The translations under genes and the position numbers were made by a program. From the NCBI GenBank assembly GCA_947451145.1, contig CANFXW010000019.1:1-63826 (forward strand): 63,826 nt of DNA, written 5' to 3'. The notes beneath the pieces are model-generated. The model had not been told where the DNA came from, did not search any database, and saw only the letters and a list, made by a program, of their open reading frames with translations. Below, in pieces: positions 1 through 8,257 of the stretch (positions are counted from its first letter, which is position 1; each line of letters starts with the position of its first letter). The stretch is from Sphingomonadaceae bacterium. Its GTDB lineage: Bacteria > Pseudomonadota > Alphaproteobacteria > Sphingomonadales > Sphingomonadaceae.

Positions 1-1
1 C

Positions 2-442
2 GCCGACAACCGGATCATCGACGTGATCCGCAGCTACGCCCCCGGGTTCATCTTCACCACGTCCTTAAGCCCCGTGCTGGTCGCTGGCGTGCTGGCATCG
101 GTGCGCCACCTGAAAGCCAGCTCGGTCGAGCGTGAGGGGCAGCAGGCTGCTGCGGCTTTCCTCAAGGCCAGCTTCGCCGAGGCCGGTCTGCCGGTGATGC
201 AGAGCACCACCCACATCGTGCCGCTGATGGTCGGCGATCCGGTCAAGGCCAAGAAGATCAGCGACATCCTGCTCGCCGAATACGGTGTCTATGTGCAGCC
301 GATCAACTACCCCACCGTGCCCCGCGGCACCGAGCGCCTGCGCTTCACCCCGGGGCCGCAGCACACCGAAGCAATGATGACCGCCCTGACCACAGCACTC
401 GTCGAGGTGTGGGAGCGGATGGAGCTCAAACTGGCCGCTTGA
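2..442 (+). CDS. hemA: 5-aminolevulinate synthase, C-terminal part
   Basis: This is the C-terminal ~146 residues of the PLP enzyme that condenses glycine and succinyl-CoA to 5-aminolevulinate, the first step of the C4 haem pathway used by alphaproteobacteria. The start lies left of the window; the frame is open from base 2 and begins ADNRIIDVIRSYAPGFIFTT, the conserved segment that follows the PLP-lysine region in ALAS. The later IVPLMVGDP and YGVYVQPINYPTVPRGTERL segments are also characteristic of the family. The stop is a TGA at 440-442. The identification is by recognition of these family motifs. Confidence 0.93.
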   Translation, partial: ADNRIIDVIRSYAPGFIFTTSLSPVLVAGVLASVRHLKASSVEREGQQAAAAFLKASFAEAGLPVMQSTTHIVPLMVGDPVKAKKISDILLAEYGVYVQPINYPTVPRGTERLRFTPGPQHTEAMMTALTTALVEVWERMELKLAA

Positions 443-578
443 GCCGGTATCCAAGCCAATCTTCGCCGCACTATCAAATTGATATTGCGCTGACATAATT
501 CCAGCGTAGGTTCCCCCGCGCGCTGATCGCCTGTGTTAGGCCTCAGCCGGTGTCGCAACCAATACATTGGAGAGAGTC

Positions 579-1886
579 ATGGCCGAAGACTGGGCAGCAG
601 ACGTCAAGAAGTATGTGCCTGATGCTGATGACGGGATCATTGCCGGAATTGTCCGCTATTGCGGCATTGCCCTGCAAAAGCGGGACTCATCTCTGGTAGC
701 CTTCTCCGATCCGAAAGAGCTGGATCGCGTCCGCAACAATTTCCTCAAGAAGAAGCTGGCGCTTGATCACAGCGACGACGTGCTCAACGCCGCGATTGCA
801 AAAGTCGGCGAGCGGATGAAGGCCGATCGCACCAAAAACCGGGTCACGGTCTATTATTTGCTGGCCGAAAGCTATGGGCTGCTCTCGGTGTTCGAGAAGA
901 AAACGGCAGCCAAAAAGGCAGCCGCAGCTGGACCCAAAACCGCAGCAAAGAAGCCTGCTCCGCCAAAGAAATCTGCCGCAGCCGCCGCCCCTGCAGCAGT
1001 CGCCAGCCTTGCGGCTGTGGGCACTGGCGTGAAGAAGGCCGCTGGCGCTGCGGTTGATACAGCAGCAGGGGTCACCGGTGCTGCCGCTGGCGCGCTGGGC
1101 GCTGCCGCATCGGGGGCTGCTGAGGCTGTCAGCAAAGCTGCCGATACCGCAAGCGGCGTGGCTGCCGAGGTCACCAATTCGGCAGTCAAGGCTGGCACCG
1201 CAGCAGCAGGCGCGGCTGGTGCCGCAGCTGCCGGAGCAGCTGCAATTGCGGCCAGCGCCGGCGGCGCTGCGGCCAATGCAGCGTCCGGCGCGGTTCACGG
1301 TCTGACTGGCGAAAGCAAGGAAGCAACATTTCCCCGTTGGCTGATGTGGCTGCTTGGACTTTTTGTGCTTGGCTGGCTCATCTGGTATTTCTTCCTGCGC
1401 CATCCTGCAGATGGCAACGATGCCAGTGCTGTTGGCGTTGGAGCACCTGAAGCCACCGCGCCTGCAGAAGTTTCCGCCTCGGCAGCCGTGCCTGATCTTG
1501 CTGCCGCGCCAAAGGAAGGCAGCGTTGCGATCCCGACCGGCGAAGGTGTGACGGTGGAAAGCCGTGACGGAAAGCCGGTGGTGAAGGTCTATTTCGTGAC
1601 CGGACAGGTAACGGCTCCCGCCGCGCTTGCCGCCACGTCTGGCGCACTGAAAGACTACCTCGCGAGCCATGCCGGAAGCAGCCTTGCCGTATCCGGCTTC
1701 AATGACCCATCAGGTAACGCCGCCGCCAATGCCGCGCTTTCCAAAAAGCGGGCTGAAGCGGTGAAGGCGTCAATCGTCGCGGCCGGGGTTGCCGAAGGCC
1801 AGGTAGCTCTGGTCAAGCCCGAGAACACGACCGACTATTCGGTTCCGGCTGCCGCCGCGCGCCGCGTGGAAGTGACCATCAAGTAG
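579..1886 (+). CDS. DUF2853 / Ala-Lys-rich / transmembrane / OmpA-like fusion protein
   Basis: 435 residues. The ATG at 579 has a GGAGAG Shine-Dalgarno just upstream and is preferred to the in-frame TTG at 567. Residues 1-105 match the DUF2853 family (begins MAEDWAADVKKYVPDADD). Residues ~106-245 are an Ala/Lys/Pro-rich, low-complexity segment resembling a histone H1 tail at its start. One transmembrane helix follows at ~251-272 (WLMWLLGLFVLGWLIWYFFL). Residues ~335-435 resemble an OmpA peptidoglycan-binding domain: GFNDPSGN supplies the Asp, NAALSKKRAEAV is the typical helix, and ARRVEVTIK supplies the Arg. The likely topology is N-terminus inside and OmpA-like domain in the periplasm. The function is unknown; an envelope-anchoring role is inferred. 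Confidence 0.75.
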   Translation: MAEDWAADVKKYVPDADDGIIAGIVRYCGIALQKRDSSLVAFSDPKELDRVRNNFLKKKLALDHSDDVLNAAIAKVGERMKADRTKNRVTVYYLLAESYGLLSVFEKKTAAKKAAAAGPKTAAKKPAPPKKSAAAAAPAAVASLAAVGTGVKKAAGAAVDTAAGVTGAAAGALGAAASGAAEAVSKAADTASGVAAEVTNSAVKAGTAAAGAAGAAAAGAAAIAASAGGAAANAASGAVHGLTGESKEATFPRWLMWLLGLFVLGWLIWYFFLRHPADGNDASAVGVGAPEATAPAEVSASAAVPDLAAAPKEGSVAIPTGEGVTVESRDGKPVVKVYFVTGQVTAPAALAATSGALKDYLASHAGSSLAVSGFNDPSGNAAANAALSKKRAEAVKASIVAAGVAEGQVALVKPENTTDYSVPAAAARRVEVTIK

Positions 1887-1896
1887 TCATGCCTGA

Positions 1897-1927
1897 GCCC
1901 GGCGGATGGATCAGCCATTCGCCGGGC
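1897..1927. terminator. Hairpin terminator after the DUF2853/OmpA fusion gene
   Basis: A 13-bp stem (1897-1909 with 1915-1927, one G-T wobble) and a 5-nt loop start 11 bases after the stop codon. There is no T-run, so it is a strong hairpin rather than a classical intrinsic terminator. Confidence 0.5.
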
Positions 1928-2054
1928 CCGCATGGTCGCCGTGGCGATAGATTATCGCCCCCGTGGCGCGTGTTTTGCTGATCGTCTAGCACAGCATCAG
2001 GCGATGCTGGCTTTGCCCGCATTGCGCGGATCAATTGCTTTTGAGGACATACCC

Positions 2055-2834
2055 ATGGATATTTCAAACGGCTCGGCCATCGTCACAGGCGGCGCAGGCG
2101 GGTTTGGCGGCGCAACGGCGCGCCGTCTGGCAGCTCTTGGAGCCAAGGTGGTTATTGCTGACGTCAATGACGAGCGCGGTGAAGCGCTTGCCGCTGAACT
2201 GGGCAACGGTTCGGTCTATGTCCGCACCGACATCATGGACGAAGCCTCGATGGAAGCCGCCGTTGCCAAGGCCGTCAGCCTTGCGCCGCTGCGCGCAGCC
2301 GTCATCACCCACGGTGGCCCGCCGCCGCCAGACAAGGGGGGCCGCGTGATCGGCCGCGATGGCAGCCGCGTTTCGACCGCACACTTTGCCCAGCAGGTTC
2401 AGGTGTTCCTGATCTCGGCCTACACGATGAGCGCAATCGCCGCAGAGGCCATGGCGAAGAACGATCCGCTGGCTTCAAACCAGCGCGGCGTGATCGTCAA
2501 TACGGCCTCGATCGCCGGCTTCGAAGGCACGCCGGGTCAGGTTCCCTATGGCGCGGCCAAAGGTGGCATCATTGCCATGGCGCTCAACATGGCGCGCGAT
2601 CTGGCACCACTTGGCATCCGTTCGATGGCGATCGCTCCCGGCACTTTCGCAACTTTCGCCTACGAGCGGATGGGGCTGGACAAGGCGCAGGAAATGTTCG
2701 GGCCGATGGTGCTGAACCCCAAGCGCATGGGCGATCCTGACGAATATGCCATGCTGGCGCAGCAGATCGTCGAGAATGACTTCCTGAACGGCACGACGAT
2801 CCGTCTTGATGCCGGACAGCGTTTCGCGGCCTGA
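2055..2834 (+). CDS. Short-chain dehydrogenase/reductase (HSD10/acyl-CoA type)
   Basis: 259 residues. The ATG at 2055 follows a GAGGA Shine-Dalgarno and places the nucleotide-binding motif TGGAGGFGG (TGxxxGxG type) near residue 11; the longer reading frame upstream is not typical of the family. It has the SDR motifs NTASIAG and the catalytic YGAAKGG. Like HSD17B10-type enzymes it has a long insert after the central beta strand (HGGPPPPDKGG) and the C-terminal GTTIRLDAGQRF. It probably oxidises a secondary alcohol or 3-hydroxyacyl-CoA with NAD+. It is the first gene of the catabolic island. The substrate cannot be read from the sequence. Confidence 0.85.
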   Translation: MDISNGSAIVTGGAGGFGGATARRLAALGAKVVIADVNDERGEALAAELGNGSVYVRTDIMDEASMEAAVAKAVSLAPLRAAVITHGGPPPPDKGGRVIGRDGSRVSTAHFAQQVQVFLISAYTMSAIAAEAMAKNDPLASNQRGVIVNTASIAGFEGTPGQVPYGAAKGGIIAMALNMARDLAPLGIRSMAIAPGTFATFAYERMGLDKAQEMFGPMVLNPKRMGDPDEYAMLAQQIVENDFLNGTTIRLDAGQRFAA

Positions 2835-2841
2835 TCGGAAC

Positions 2842-2869
2842 GGGGCGGGATCGATCGCGATCTCGCCCC
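2842..2869. terminator. Hairpin terminator between the SDR and aminotransferase genes
   Basis: A 12-bp stem (2842-2853 with 2858-2869, one G-T wobble) and a 4-nt loop lie 8 bases after the SDR stop codon. A pyrimidine run follows (TTCCCTCCTCC). Confidence 0.55.
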
Positions 2870-2907
2870 TTCCCTCCTCCGGCAGCTTTGCGTAAGCCTG
2901 ACCGGCG

Positions 2908-4065
2908 ATGAACCTCAATCCGATCTACGCGAAGATGGGTACGACCATCTTCGAACATATGTCCGCCCTGTGCCGCGATGGCAGCAGGATCAATCTGGGT
3001 CAGGGCTTTCCGGACGATTCCGGGCCGCCGGTCCTGATCGAAGCCGCAGCCCGCGCATTGCGCGAGCGATCGAACCAATACCCGCCCAGCGCCGGAGTCC
3101 CCGAACTGCGCGACACGGTGGCGGACTGGTATGGCGCCACGCAAGGCCTCGCTCTCACCCGCGACAATGTGATCGTTACTTCGGGCGCGACAGAGGCGAT
3201 TACCGCCGCCATTCTGGCCGTTATCGCACCGGGCGACGAGGTGCTGCTGTTTGCCCCCGCCTATGATGCTTATGCCCCGCTGGTGCGCCGTGCAGGCGGG
3301 GTTCCGGTTTTCGTCGCGCTGCAGCCGCCGCAGTGGCACTATGAACGCCCGGAAATCGAGGCAAAGATTACCCCGCGCACCCGGGCGATTATTCTCAACG
3401 ATCCACTCAACCCCACCGGCACCGTGGCCTCGGACGCGGAACTGGCGATGCTGGCGAACCTATGCGTTACCCACGATCTCTTCGCCATTTGCGATGAGGT
3501 TTGGGAGGCGGTGCGGTTTGATGGACAGCCCCACCGGTCGTTGCTGTCATACCCCTGCATGGCAGAGCGGGCGGTGAAGATTGGCTCGGCGGGCAAGATC
3601 TTTGGCGTTACCGGCTGGAAGATCGGCTGGCTCTGTGCTGCACCGGACGTGGCGCGCGTGCTGGCCCGGGCCCATCAGTTCATCACCTTCACCACACCCC
3701 CTGCCCTGCAATATGCCGTGGCCGAAGGGCTTGCCATGCCCGAACTGATTGCCGAGCGGCGCGACAGTTGGGCGGCAACGCGCGCAGTGCTGAACCGGGC
3801 GCTCAGCGAACAGGGGTTCGCGGTGCTGCCGAACGCCGCAACGTGGTTCTCGTGCATTGATTTACCCGCATCGGGCATCAATCTGAGCGACGCAGACTTT
3901 GCCGAACGCGCGGTGGTGGACGCACGGGTTGCCTCCATCCCGGTTTCCGCGCTCTGCGAGGACAATCCGGTCACGACAGTGCTGCGCCTGTGCCATTGCA
4001 AGCCAGAGGCGATGTTGGTCGAGGCAGTGAAACGCCTAGCCCGTTTCAGGGATAGCCTCGCATAA
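2908..4065 (+). CDS. PLP-dependent aminotransferase, class I/II
   Basis: 385 residues, fold-type I aminotransferase. The N-terminal NLGQGFPDDSGP segment, the TSGATEAITAAI cofactor segment, the NDPLNPTGTV motif (Asn contacting PLP), ICDEVWEAV (Asp pairing with the pyridine N) and the PLP-lysine region SAGKIFGVTGWKIGW are all present and in order. It most resembles the methionine/kynurenine aminotransferase group (YbdL-like). It probably moves an amino group between an amino acid and a 2-oxo acid in the cytosol. The start ATG at 2908 follows a terminator hairpin, so the gene may have its own promoter. It is convergent with the TauE/SafE gene. Confidence 0.88.
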   Translation: MNLNPIYAKMGTTIFEHMSALCRDGSRINLGQGFPDDSGPPVLIEAAARALRERSNQYPPSAGVPELRDTVADWYGATQGLALTRDNVIVTSGATEAITAAILAVIAPGDEVLLFAPAYDAYAPLVRRAGGVPVFVALQPPQWHYERPEIEAKITPRTRAIILNDPLNPTGTVASDAELAMLANLCVTHDLFAICDEVWEAVRFDGQPHRSLLSYPCMAERAVKIGSAGKIFGVTGWKIGWLCAAPDVARVLARAHQFITFTTPPALQYAVAEGLAMPELIAERRDSWAATRAVLNRALSEQGFAVLPNAATWFSCIDLPASGINLSDADFAERAVVDARVASIPVSALCEDNPVTTVLRLCHCKPEAMLVEAVKRLARFRDSLA

Positions 4066-4068
4066 GGC

Positions 4069-4815
4069 TCAATAGACGCCGATCAGCTTGGCCCCGGCAA
4101 TGATCAGCACCACGCCCAGCGCGCGAACGACCATGGCCGACTGGAAGCGGATTCCTGCCGTGGTGCCAGCCAGCCCGCCGGCCAGTGCTGCCACGGCAAA
4201 CATCGGCAGGTTTGCTGGCAGGGAACTCAGCGAAGTCAGGTTGCCGAGCAGGCCAGAAATCGACACTGCGAGAATGAAAAGCGCGGCCACGCCAGTCGTC
4301 TGTTTGGGTGTCGCCCATGCCATGAACAACAGCAGCGGCGAAAGGAAGATGCCGCCGCCGGTGCCAGTCAGGCCTGACAGGAAGCCGATCACCACGCCTG
4401 CTGCGATAGCTGGCAGGATCGGCGGATCGGATGCTTCGCTCTCTGCCACAAGCTTCTTCGGCCACAACATGCGAGCCGCCGAGACCCACAGGATCACCCC
4501 GACCACAGGCCTGTACCAATGTCCCGGCAGCGTGATCGCTCCGCCCAGAAACGCGAAAGGCAAAGCGCCGAGCAGGAACGGCCAAAGCACCCGGCAGCGG
4601 AACTGCCCTGCGCGGATGTAGCGGAATGAGCCTAGCGAAGCGACGATCACGTTGAGCACCAGCGCCGTCGGCTTCATCGTCGCGGCAGGCACGCCAAACA
4701 GCGCCATGATCGCGATATAGGCGGAGGAGCCACCATGCCCGACGCTGGAATAGAGCGTTGCTCCAAGGAAGATGCAGAGAGCGAGGGCAATGTCATGCCA
4801 GGGAAGTGAAGCCAT
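4069..4815 (-). CDS. TauE/SafE-family sulfite/anion permease
   Basis: 248 residues with about eight hydrophobic helices and two internally similar halves, as in TauE/SafE (DUF81) proteins. The N-terminal segment FLGATLYSSVGHGGSSAYIA is the first family repeat motif, and GFLSGLTGTGGGIFLSPLLL (residues ~127-146) is the second. Family members export sulfite, sulfoacetate or other organosulfur anions across the inner membrane; the substrate here is unknown. The gene lies 30 bases downstream of the selenoprotein gene on the same strand and could be co-transcribed with it, which would suit a sulfur- or selenium-linked redox role (inference). Confidence 0.88.
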   Translation of the reverse strand: MASLPWHDIALALCIFLGATLYSSVGHGGSSAYIAIMALFGVPAATMKPTALVLNVIVASLGSFRYIRAGQFRCRVLWPFLLGALPFAFLGGAITLPGHWYRPVVGVILWVSAARMLWPKKLVAESEASDPPILPAIAAGVVIGFLSGLTGTGGGIFLSPLLLFMAWATPKQTTGVAALFILAVSISGLLGNLTSLSSLPANLPMFAVAALAGGLAGTTAGIRFQSAMVVRALGVVLIIAGAKLIGVY

Positions 4816-4845
4816 ACCGCAAAGACAGGTGCACCCCCTTGTCTG

Positions 4846-6576
4846 TCAAGACTTGCCGATACGCTTTTCCCAGTCATCCGGCAGCACGATCTTCTTCGCC
4901 ACGGGGAAACCCAGGTAGCCGTTATGCGCGAATGCATAGGCATTGGTGCGCAGCGGGTCGCCTGAGACGAAGACCATGAATTCGTCCGGCCCGGTGACGA
5001 TAGGCACCATCCGTTCAGGATCATCGCTTTCGGCAAAGTCCTTTGGCAGGCGGCCGAGCATGACCTGATGCTTCAGGCTGCCTATCTTGAACTCGGTCCA
5101 GGTGTTCATCATCGTTTCCACCCGGCCGGCCTGCATGCGGGCGTGATCGAACAGGTACTTCTTGACGTCATCCTTGCTCCACCCGGCCTTGGCGATGGTT
5201 TCGGCAAGGATCGGGCTGAGAACCAGCGCGGGGCGCAGGGTACCGAAGGTCAGCCCGCCAACCGTGAATGAGACTTCCCAGCCGGTTTCCTTGGCCACGC
5301 CATCTGCAAGGTAAGGCATCATCGCCTCGGGCGTTGCGCCGGTGACAGAGGGCATGACATCGCCGCCGGTCATGCGGGTGATCGTTACGGTATTGTCGCC
5401 GGTCTTGAAGCCCATGTCCTCGGCATTGCTGGGCCAACCAATGCGGGCCAGCGCATCTTCGTTTTCAGCGAGCACGACGCGGAAGGTGTTGCCGAAGCAG
5501 CCTTTGTCAGTCTTGTGCAGGCGGAAACCGGCGATGTTGCGCAAGGCGAGCCGCCAGAAGCGCCCGACTGAAGTGTTGGGCTTGAAGCCATCGCGCAGCA
5601 CGCCCTGTGTGTAATTGAACTTCAGGTCCTTGATGATCGGTCCGTTGAGGATGATCAGCGTTTCCGAGCCCGGTGTGTTGCCCGAATGCTCAACGCCATA
5701 GTCAGGGTCAGCCATCGCCTCACCCAGCGCAACGAGGATTGGCATATATTCGGGACGGCACCCCGCCATCACGCCGTTGACGGCGATCGACCAGATCGTC
5801 ACGGCCCGGCTTTCGGGCAGGACAATGCCCAAAGTCTCATCCGGCTTGCGATGGGTGAAGCTCAGAAACTCCTGAATCTTCTCGATTGTCGGCGGAACAA
5901 TCGGCAGTCCGTCGCTCCATTCGCGTTCGTAAAAGAAGTCGTTCACTTCCTCGAAAGTACCGGTAATCGCGATGTCACGCGAACCCGGTTCATCGGGGAG
6001 AACGACCTCGTCGGGCTGCACGGTCAGGTTGGCGATCACCTCGGCAGCGGTCACCTCCATGGCGTTACGGCGGATTTCCGCGATCGACTGCGCGCCGGGA
6101 TGACCGACGATGGTCGCCACCGGCATGTTGGGATAGCCCAAGCCCACGCGCGTGGCCTCGGCTTGGCTCATGAACCCTTCGCAGACTAGCGAAGAGGTTG
6201 GAATTCCGGCTTTTTCACATGCCTCGCTCGCCCGCAACACGGCGGGGGTGCAAGAACCTCAGCAGGCCATACTCGATATGGCAGCATCAACCCCAAGCTC
6301 CTTGAAGCGCTGGGGCAGCGAGGCGAGAATTTCCCGCTCGTTCGATCCGTGGGTTGAACCGAATTCGCGCCAGGAGATGAACTTCACATCGGGATAGGTT
6401 TCGCGCAGCTTGATTTCGAGCGCGTCATAGATCTCGTCACCGGCGAAGAGAAAGTCCCAGAGCTGGGCCACCGTCTTGCCGTTCAGGGTATCGAGCCGCC
6501 GCGCCAGCTTGCGAACCTTCAGCCGCCTCTCCCCGCAGGGCCAGACGACCGGATATTGGCCTTCGATGCTTGCCAT
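4846..6576 (-). CDS. UGSC-family selenoprotein (in-frame UGA at 6261-6259 read as selenocysteine)
   Basis: If UGA is read as Sec this is one 576-residue protein. The start is ATG 6576, six bases after a GAGGTG Shine-Dalgarno. UGA is codon 106 in the motif M-A-C-U-G-S-C, and the frame continues unbroken on both sides. The N-terminal ~150 residues match the UGSC-like redox domain, named for its Sec/Cys-Gly-Ser-Cys motif. Residues ~190-576 form a second conserved domain of unknown function, starting near EREWSDGLPIVPPT. A SECIS-like hairpin lies 17 nt after the UGA. The gene begins 10 bases after the thioredoxin-reductase-like gene, a likely redox partner. Without recoding only a 105-residue fragment would be made; GTG 6240 lies inside the SECIS loop and has no evident Shine-Dalgarno. 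Confidence 0.85.
6231..6246 (-). promoter_or_regulatory. Candidate bacterial SECIS hairpin
   Basis: On the mRNA strand a 5-bp stem CCCGC/GCGGG (6246-6242 with 6235-6231) closes a six-base loop CGUGUU (6241-6236). There are 17 nt between the UGA and the loop. Bacterial SECIS elements typically have an apical loop 16-37 nt after the UGA with a G among the first two loop bases; here G is second. Binding by SelB is inferred. The stem is short, and no sel genes are in the window. Confidence 0.6.
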
Positions 6577-6586
6577 TTCCATCACC

Positions 6587-7528
6587 TCACAACTTGCCCG
6601 ACAGAAGCCTGTGCGCGGCTTCTGCTGCGCTGACGCCTTCTGCCATGGCCTCAATTCCTGTGCCACCAAATCCGCTGCGAGCGGCTCCGGCGACGAAAAT
6701 GCGCTTGTCTGCCGTTAGCAGGTCGGCCCCGGCTGCGACATGGCCACTCGCGCCGAGCAAAGCTGCCGGAGCGAAGTGATTTACCGGTTCGATGCCGATG
6801 AACGGGAACACACCATCGCAGGCGATTATGCTGGCCGCGCCCGTCTTCACATCGCGGGTGGCAATAGCCTGCACTTTGCCCTCACCCGTGATCGCGGTAA
6901 CTTCGCTATCCCAGACGAAGCGCACGTTGTCGCGCGCGTCCAGTTTGTCGATATGTTCGCGCCGCGCAGACAGCGGGCTGCGGCAGACCATGGTGACCTT
7001 GCCCCCCGAAGCCGAGAGCGCCTTGGCAAGGGTCAGCGCCTCATGCACCGCGCCATCGCCGCCACCGATTACCACGACATGCTTGCCAGCGTAAAATCCG
7101 CCATCGCAGGTCGCGCAATGCGATACGCCGCGACCGGCGAACTCTTCCTCTCCGGGCGCGCCGAGCTTTCGCAGTGAGCCGCCGGTGGCGATTATGACAG
7201 CTTCCGGTTTGTACCCCGTGCCGCTGCCGTCGATCAGTTCAATGCGATCACCATTGGTAATCCTCTCGACCGGCCATTCGACCACCCGAACGCCGACTTT
7301 GCGCGCCTGTTCGTAAAGGTGCATCGCCAGATCTTGCCCGGACCATGTACCGGGAAACGGCAGGTCATCCACTTCGCCAATCGTTGCAACCAGGCCGCCG
7401 TAAAGACCGCTGCCCTCAAACAGGGTAACCAACCGGCCAAGCCGCGCCGCTTGGCGCGCGGCGGAAAGGCCGGCAAGGCCTCCGCCGATCACGGCAATTT
7501 CCTCAAGGTTCTTAAGCGGCTTGGTCAC
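6587..7528 (-). CDS. Thioredoxin-reductase-like FAD/NAD(P)H oxidoreductase
   Basis: 313 residues, starting at GTG 7528 behind a GGGGAT Shine-Dalgarno. Domains in order: an FAD-binding Rossmann motif VIGGGLAGLSAA (13-24), the redox-active pair in HCATCDGGF (Cys138/Cys141, the thioredoxin-reductase CxxC-D), an NAD(P)H-binding motif VVIGGGDGAVHEA (~152-164), and a C-terminal FAD segment [15 protein letters not shown]. It lacks the usual C-terminal GDv motif in canonical form, so it is a divergent TrxB relative. It lies immediately upstream of the UGSC selenoprotein (10-bp gap, same strand), which suggests that it reduces that protein's Cys-Sec centre with NAD(P)H. Confidence 0.85.
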   Translation of the reverse strand: MTKPLKNLEEIAVIGGGLAGLSAARQAARLGRLVTLFEGSGLYGGLVATIGEVDDLPFPGTWSGQDLAMHLYEQARKVGVRVVEWPVERITNGDRIELIDGSGTGYKPEAVIIATGGSLRKLGAPGEEEFAGRGVSHCATCDGGFYAGKHVVVIGGGDGAVHEALTLAKALSASGGKVTMVCRSPLSARREHIDKLDARDNVRFVWDSEVTAITGEGKVQAIATRDVKTGAASIIACDGVFPFIGIEPVNHFAPAALLGASGHVAAGADLLTADKRIFVAGAARSGFGGTGIEAMAEGVSAAEAAHRLLSGKL

Positions 7529-7549
7529 ACATCCCCGGTGTTCACTTTG

Positions 7550-7574
7550 GAACTGGTCTAATTGTTGAACTGGT
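7550..7574. repeat. Direct repeat GAACTGGT in the divergent promoter region
   Basis: GAACTGGT occurs at 7550-7557 and again at 7567-7574 (17-bp pitch), between the divergent thioredoxin-reductase-like and flavin-reductase genes. It is a possible regulator site. Nothing else in the 145-bp gap is recognisable. Confidence 0.3.
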
Positions 7575-7673
7575 GATCAGCACAAGCATAACTTCAGCGC
7601 AAGCAGAACCTTGCCAACTTGCCACAGCGGCAGCCTTCAGCCATGGGAAAATCAGCAAGGAGAGCCATAGCGC

Positions 7674-8168
7674 ATGGAACACACTTCCATTGACCAAGCC
7701 GCATTCAGGCAAGTGCTGGGGAATTACCCGACCGGTGTCGCGGTGATTACTGCAATGACGGAAGATGGCTTGCCTGTCGGAATGGTCGTGGGCACATTCA
7801 CTTCGGTGTCTATTGACCCGCCTCTTGTCGGTTTTTTGCCCGGCAAGTATTCCGCATCCTGGTCGCTGATCGAAGCTTCCGGGCACTTCTGCGTCAACGT
7901 TCTTGCCCGGGATCAGCTTGATCTTTGTGCGCAACTGGCAAAGCCGGGACCGGATAAGTTCAAGGGCGTCAATTTCACCCTCTCTGCGCATGGACTGCCG
8001 GTTCTCGCCGATACGATGGTATCCATCGAATGCCGGCTTCATGCAGTTCAGGATGCCGGCGACCACTGGTTTGTAACCGGGCTTGTCCTCGGTCTGGGAT
8101 CGCATCGCGAGGCTGACCCCATGCTCTTCCATCGTGGACAATACGGCGGGTTCTCGGCGAATAGTTGA
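7674..8168 (+). CDS. Flavin reductase domain protein (two-component monooxygenase reductase type)
   Basis: 164 residues. The sequence matches the FMN-binding split-barrel flavin reductase family (HpaC/RutF type): FRQVLGNYPTGVAVITA near the start, GMVVGTFTSVSIDPPLVGF in the middle (flavin contact), then FCVNVLA and the C-terminal HFRGQYGGF-like end. Such enzymes use NAD(P)H to make free reduced FMN/FAD for a partner oxygenase. An AAGGAG Shine-Dalgarno lies 11 bases upstream of ATG 7674. It is the first gene of a plus-strand pair with the following SDR; which oxygenase it serves is not evident. Confidence 0.85.
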   Translation: MEHTSIDQAAFRQVLGNYPTGVAVITAMTEDGLPVGMVVGTFTSVSIDPPLVGFLPGKYSASWSLIEASGHFCVNVLARDQLDLCAQLAKPGPDKFKGVNFTLSAHGLPVLADTMVSIECRLHAVQDAGDHWFVTGLVLGLGSHREADPMLFHRGQYGGFSANS

Positions 8169-8257
8169 AACCGCCAGAGCGGTTTGACAGGCGCCCCCGC
8201 CACTGCTGTACGCTAGTTCAAACAACGGCTCGTCACGTATTTGAAAAGGCAGAAATT

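Noticed and set aside
872..1276. Ala-rich antisense frame inside the DUF2853 fusion gene
   Set aside because: It mirrors the low-complexity Ala/Lys repeat on the other strand and lacks a start signal.
4846..6669. Two separate genes (4846-6240 and 6259-6669) or a pseudogene broken by a stop
   Set aside because: The frame is continuous through a UGA in a UGSC motif with a SECIS-like hairpin, and both halves belong to one known family, so selenocysteine recoding explains it better than damage.
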